NCBI GenBank assembly: GCA_040954595.2
Contig: CM082581.2
Location: forward strand, 62,001-126,000
Length of the DNA: 64,000 nucleotides
Direction of reading: 5' to 3'
Source of the DNA: Balanoglossus misakiensis
Taxonomy: Eukaryota; Hemichordata
The position numbers were made by a program, and so were the translations under genes. The notes under the pieces were generated by a model that was not told the origin of the DNA, did no database searches, and worked only from the letters and a program-made list of their open reading frames with translations. The number at the start of each line of letters is the position of its first letter. Position 1 is the first letter of the stretch. Below are positions 58,410-64,000 of this stretch, one piece after another.

Positions 58410-58663
58410 CTGTTCACACGACCCCTTGCATTTGGATCATTACGCACACATATAGTCCCCACACGTGAACAAGAAATGCACATTACGTGCGGTCATTTCA
58501 TTTTTATTATACTCCTTTCAAAGGTTAGATGAAACACCGAAAAAGGTATCAACTAGTTAGTGATTTTAGCCCGTGATTGCAATGTTTGATTGAAACGCGA
58601 AAAGCTGATCGATAGCTCTACATTGTGGTCTCCGAGGTCAAAGGTTGGCCGGTCATGACAATG

Positions 58664-58853
58664 CCATTATTAAAATAGGGGCCAGTCTTCAAGACGTGAC
58701 TCTACCAGCCTCCAGACCAGGAACTGGCGACCCGCCGTTTGTTTCCAACGCCAAATTTGATTCTAATGTTGAATTTACGAGAAAACAATTTATCTGACCT
58801 GTAGTTTTTTGGCTCACTTACGTTTTGATGACTGGCCCCTATTTTAATAATGG
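58664..58853. mobile_element. 190-bp MITE with 24-bp inverted ends (copy D)
   Basis: Counterpart of 43835-44024. Confidence 0.85.
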
Positions 58854-58856
58854 TAC

Positions 58857-59169
58857 CACATGACTCAGTATGTCCAGCTAAAGGCAAGTCATGCAGGAAG
58901 TGTGGCAAACCTAACCATTTAGCCAAATGCTACCATTCAAAAGGCAAGGCAAATAGGGTAGACAAGGATAAAACTGTCAAAGCTGTGCATAAAGTGGAAG
59001 ACAGCTCGGGAGATGAATACTGCTTCACTGTACAACAATCAAATGGCAGGAGGCCTCGAGTAACAGTGCAGATAGAACAAACAGCAGTTGCCTCACTGAT
59101 CGACCCTGGTTCTACAATAAACATGATGGGTGTAAACACATACAACAACCTAAAGAACAAACCCATGTG
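58857..59169 (+). mobile_element. gag remnant, zinc knuckle and protease part (copy D)
   Basis: Counterpart of the copy C remnant. Confidence 0.82.
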
Positions 59170-59685
59170 GCAAACAGAAAGCCCGTTTTACCACTGCCAG
59201 CAGTGCATTATTGAGTATTTTAGCATCGCTGGATTTAGCTCTCGTCCAATCAGAGTTGCGGACGGTAGCATGATATACTAGTAATATAATTGAGAATAAA
59301 TCTCGCGACAAGTGTACAGTTTGACAATGTACACAGATAATCCGTTTCAACAATGTTTCCTTTGTAGTGTGAATAAAACTGCACACTTTGCAAGTTTTCA
59401 ACTTCAAAACACTATGGCTATTACAGAGACAAAGCTGCTAATATTCAGTGTATACCTGTCATTTTTGTTTGTGGTGAGATTTTCATTGGCACAGTCGCAC
59501 AGAGCTCACACAAGAGGAAATTACACTTTCTGTTGAATTCACTGCATACTGCTAACTTTAAGTCATATATCCACTGAAACATTAAGTTATAGAATTTTCC
59601 ATCGCAGTATTCTGTTTTATATACATGTATAGCAGTCCCACACATATTGATTAATTTGACAAAAGAAACTGACTGACAATTTTCA

Positions 59686-59772
59686 CAGCGCTCCCAGTAA
59701 AGCATCCTTGGCAGGTGCACGTCAATGCCACACACGAGGTTAGGGTTGGCAAGTGCTGCCATTTTGACATGG
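59686..59772 (-). pseudogene. Relic EGF-like exon (copy D)
   Basis: Same relic with the 62 bp retained. Here CFTG and ERCENCQ are separated by only one missing base. Confidence 0.58.
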
Positions 59773-61732
59773 GTTGTTAGCACTAATCAATTCCTACGCA
59801 TGACAGAAAAATGAAGAATTAGGCTATGGGCCGGAACTGCCTATCGTTTCAAAATGCACTCTGTATATTAGGGTCTATTTCTTTTACATAAAAGACAAGT
59901 CTTCTTGCTCTAATATGATAAAATAAAAAAACTTCAACTTAAATATTGCGTCCTCAGAGGTAATATCGAGCCCTAAAAATCAGGTATGCTAATGCGGTTA
60001 AAGGTCGTGCAGTTCTCCTTATAACAATCGTTCGATTGGTGGTTACGTGACTGCATCAATCACAGAATGCGTTATGTCACTCAGCAATTACACACACAGG
60101 GCAAACTATCAGGCAGCTACATGTACACTAGTATACATGTTACAGAAGATTAAACAGAATTTTTGGTAAGGAAAGTTTGAGCAGACTAGTCCATTCAATG
60201 TAAAAAATGGTGCTGATTCCAAAAAAGTCAGTCTTATTGACCCCTTTGAAGACAAAATTGCCATTTTTGCCACTTTTAACCCAAAAGGTCATTAAAAAAA
60301 CCCACTCAAAACACACTGTTTTCATCACATTCGGAGATCTGATGACATTTGAGGATTATGCGGAAACAGTGACACAGCAGAATAAAAATTACAGGTGACA
60401 TTTGCAAGCACTTATGATCTGACCATATAGAAATATGCAATGTAAAAACATTAACAAGGAACATGCCCAATAAACTGTCATGTGTCATGGCAGTCTTACA
60501 AGTGGTGCTAGAAAAAAAAATTGACCAAAAATTGTCTGTACACAAACACATATGCGAAGCAACTTCTTTCAGTCAGCCCTGGAACAGACACACACTGACC
60601 TGCCACTGGTAATTAAAATGTGATAGCTGGTGGTCTCTGTAACAGCTGGCCTATTTAAGTTATGTAAACATGTCTTTGTTCGAGGTAACAACTCCTTGTA
60701 AATAGTAACTTTAAAAACAACTGGACAATTTGTTTAGGAGAAGATTTGCTAACCAAAAACAAAGAAACTTACCAAAAAAACTCGCTAAATATTTAATCTT
60801 TCTGATCTCAGAATTGAATAAAAGTTGCACATATACAGGTATGTGTTATGAAATTATATCCTAAATTTCAAAGCAATCAGAGAAAAAACTAATTTCAAAG
60901 CAATCCAACAAGCAGTTTCACAGAAAATATTTGTTCAAAAGTGGCAAAAACACAAATATGCAAATATCACCAAAATTGTACAATATCTTACTTCAATCAC
61001 TACAAGGAACATGCTGCCTAAGTTCAATGCAATAGGACAAGCGGTTTCAGTGAAAACAATTTTTGACAAAAATTGCAAAAGTTTCCCCGATAACACATTT
61101 ATGCAAATATCACATTTTTTACAACATATTATTTAGGTTACCCCTACGAACATGCCTACCAAATTGCAAAGCAATCTGGCATGAGGTTTTAAAGAAAAAC
61201 ATTTTTTGACCAAAAATGGCAAATAATGCTCAAAATTATAGATATGCAAATTTTGCAACAATTTGAACAAAACTATGGTTACTTAGACAACATTAGGAGG
61301 CTTCATACTAAATTTCAAAGACTTTTACCAATAACATGGAAAAATACAAAAAAATGCAAAAAAAATAGGAAATCGATAATATTAGCTCAAAACATACAGG
61401 GTTGTATGAGGTTGATATAAGGTACATGCATACCATTTTTCAAATCAATATGACCAGTGGTTGTCCAGTTTTTGAGTTTTGACCAATTTCACATTTTCCC
61501 AGCTAATTTGCATATTTTTGGCAATGACATCTTCATTTGAACAAACTCCCATCTACAGCCCTGCCTGCATCTACACGCCAAATATCGAGGTCATACGCGC
61601 TGCGGTTTTCAAGTTTTTCATGTGGACGGACATACAGACATACATCCATCCATCCATCCATACATACAGACGTAACCAATCCCATAAGTTCCCATGGTAC
61701 ATACCAATGGGACCTAAAAACTTGTGACTTAC

Positions 61733-61855
61733 ATGTAACACATGTTTGCCCAGTGTAGCAGGTTGGACAGTTGCAGGTGTAGATTGAGCAGGAGCCTTGA
61801 AGTGGCTGATACACTCCGTTATTCAGACATGGGTTTAGAAGACACTGGTTGATCG
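61733..61855 (-). CDS. EGF-like exon, Cys3 replaced by Tyr (copy D)
   Basis: Open, same residues as 14231-14353. Confidence 0.8.
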
Positions 61856-62302
61856 CTAAGGGTGAGAGAAATGAAAAGTATCACATTAGGGTCTTACACA
61901 CTTGAGTGGGAAGTGAAATCTGTAGCAGACTGTCAGAAGATTGCACATCCGTGTGATCATGTTCATGTGTGAAGGATAATGAAGACCACTTGATCCAAGC
62001 TTGGTGCTACCATCTTTATCATAATTACTGAATCTTATAATATTTACTAGTTGGGGGTGGGTGGGGTGGGGGTGGGGGTAGTTGATGTCATAACTTTCTG
62101 ATGTTTCAATTTACGGTTGGAAAAATAGCAACATCTACACTGATGAGCATTTGAGTCAATGAAAGTATTCATCATGGCTACCGTAGTGCATATAAGTCTC
62201 TTGGTTAGCTGCACAATCACAGGCAACTTTATTGAGACAATATCAATGACAAAGCCCAGCGATTTCTACTTTGTGCGGGAAATCTGACACTGGTTTGCTT
62301 AC

Positions 62303-62419
62303 GTTCAGCGCACGTGGTTCCGATGAAACAGCGTGGACTCTGGCATCTGAACTCGGTGCAGGACACTTGCTGGCAGAATCCACTGGTTAGACAAGGGTTG
62401 GGCTGACACGGATTCAAAT
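62303..62419 (-). CDS. EGF-like exon, Cys6 replaced by Ser (copy D)
   Basis: As in copy C. Confidence 0.82.
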
Positions 62420-62803
62420 CTGTGCACAGAAGAGAAAGTGATATAAATTGTGTACAGTTAATATTTACTACATATACTTTAAACAGATTTGTGCAGTCAG
62501 GGTTGAGTGGTAAAAATCTCAGTTGGTCAACAGAACATCACTGTGACAAATTTCTTCCATGTTCAACAAAAGAAACGTAATGAAATTTTGACACAGGTGT
62601 AATAGTGTCTTAGTGTACCATACGGTGCAGGTTGTTATTTGGTCAAATACACAATCCCCTTTTATGGCACACACATTCTTAATAAATTTCCCCAAAATTG
62701 TGTCGTTATTCACTGTTTGATACAGGTTGGAAGAAACCAACTGCAAGCCGATTATGTGTTATGTTATTATGTTCCTCTTCATCTGAAATTTAAAATCACT
62801 CAC

Positions 62804-62926
62804 ATGTCTGACATAAATCGCCGGAGTAACAGCTTGTACAGGAGCATGTGAATTCAGTACACCAATTGGGCGTCAGCACACAGTTTCCACCATTCCGACA
62901 CTGGATGGGTTGACACTGGTTGACAG
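62804..62926 (-). CDS. EGF-like exon, eight cysteines intact (copy D)
   Basis: Same as 15302-15424. Confidence 0.88.
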
Positions 62927-63221
62927 CTGTGGGATGTGCAGTCAAGATATTGTCAAAATTACAGAATCTACAAACTACACTCCACAGTCATGTACATGTA
63001 TACATGACAACAACCAAAGGGCTGTTTTGAAAAACCAAATGCTGTGAAATCCTTTAGAGTGTGACAAGAAACCACAGTTGCAACCGAAAACAAAAATAGT
63101 GATAACATTAAGCTAGCCCAAAGTTTGAGTTACCAGGGCTTTAATATGTGTACCGTACTTATATTATATAATATATAACAAGTGTTTTGCATTGAATAAA
63201 ATAATATTGGTTAGTACTTAC

Positions 63222-63341
63222 GCATTGTACATGTGGCACCAGTGAAGCATTCGGTACACATACAGTCAAACAGGAAACAGCCGTCTCACGCAACGCATGT
63301 GCCACCATTTTGACAAGGCATAGGGTATAACTGATCAATGG
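63222..63341 (-). pseudogene. EGF-like exon with in-frame TGA (copy D)
   Basis: Same stop and missing Cys1 as 15720-15839. Confidence 0.8.
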
Positions 63342-63735
63342 CTGCCAAAACAAAAATGAAAGTATCAATTACCTGCTTGTCAAAAACTTGTACATGTACT
63401 TGTGATGTTCATTTCGTTTAAATACGTGAGCAATGTCTTCATTCCTTGTTTCAAACCTTTACATTTAAAATAACATAATGATGCTATTGCTAGGATTTTT
63501 CTGTAAGAATCTTGAAAAATTAAAAAAATGTGCCATCAACATGATACAGAAGGCTTTCCTTTTTAACATGCACCTCACACTCAATTTTGACCCTACATCA
63601 GCAAATTTTGAAAGGATGAAACTTAGTAATGCTTCCACCCCATTTATTGGTGTATGGGTCCATCTATCACATTGAGAATACCAAAAATGAGGGTTTATAT
63701 ACCACGCTGTGTCATAAAACAGTAATTCGACACAC

Positions 63736-63858
63736 CTACGGCACAGATGGCCCCAGTCCAACACTTCTGGCAGTAACAGGTGTAGTCAGTATAAGAATTT
63801 GGTGTTTTGGAACAATAGCCTCCATTTTGACACGGATTCTGATCACATGGGTTAATGA
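63736..63858 (-). pseudogene. EGF-like exon, sense codon but lost acceptor (copy D)
   Basis: Here the codon at 63764-63766 is AAG (Lys), giving CYCQKCWTGAIC, so the exon is open. The acceptor dinucleotide is still TG, so normal splicing to the exon is doubtful. Confidence 0.7.
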
Positions 63859-64000
63859 CAATCAGAAAAAAAATAGTTTAAAACACATGAAATGCAGATG
63901 GCTACACCTCAACCAAAGATGATTCCTGCACCACAACAACATCCTTTGACACAAGCATTATACTGGAACCATACCCAGAACACGCATTAAGTATATGATG

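Larger units (their letters stand above)
52996..64000. repeat. Tandem unit, copy D (partial)
   Basis: Fourth copy, cut by the window end. It is nearly identical to C over 11 kb. Differences include a 19-bp loss in the minisatellite near 55420, a shorter CAAA run near 55730, retention of 62 bp near 59640-59700 that C lost, and a sense codon at 63764-63766 where the other copies have a stop. Confidence 0.93.

Overview
This is eukaryotic, intron-rich genomic DNA from an animal. Short phase-1 exons coding for EGF-like and GCC2/GCC3 (ephrin-receptor-like) cysteine modules lie between long AT-rich introns full of decayed LINEs, a Ty3/gypsy-type gag remnant and MITE/foldback elements. TACATGTA-rich introns and this mix of LINE tails and MITEs fit a marine invertebrate, perhaps an amphioxus-like or other basal deuterostome. 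That assignment is an inference and is not secure. There is no bacterial, organellar or viral gene organisation, and no CRISPR, tRNA or rRNA was seen.

The window is a head-to-tail tandem array of one large unit. Copy A is 1-19694 (19.7 kb), copy B 19695-38141 (18.4 kb), copy C 38142-52995 (14.9 kb) and copy D 52996-64000 (cut by the window edge). The copies are very similar. C and D are almost identical where they overlap.

All recognisable exons lie on the minus strand, so each unit reads right to left. First comes a block of single-exon EGF-like modules (copy A 19.6 kb down to 10.3 kb). Then come GCC2/GCC3-type cysteine exons (4.7 down to 2.7 kb), with one further exon of this kind only in C and D. 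Two more EGF exons follow (1.16 and 0.79 kb), and the next copy to the left continues. Well-defined EGF exons start and end in phase 1, so they could be joined or skipped without a frame change. No start exon, signal peptide, transmembrane exon or terminal exon was found, so the unit looks like an internal segment of a very large modular extracellular protein gene. The EGF modules have eight cysteines rather than six.

Many exons are broken by nonsense codons, frameshifts or lost splice sites, and most of these lesions are shared by all copies. The segment therefore seems to have been decaying before it was amplified. Exceptions exist: copy D has a sense codon where A, B and C have a stop, and C/D keep a cysteine codon lost in A/B.

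The copies differ by large structural changes. A/B lack the GCC exon found in C/D. C/D replace 6.7 kb of A (two exons, LINEs and MITEs) with 0.94 kb of unrelated DNA. B and C lack one EGF exon that A has. B resembles A on its left and C/D on its right, with the switch at a 1.6 kb deletion junction, so it looks like a recombinant. The plus-strand coding traces are all transposon remnants.
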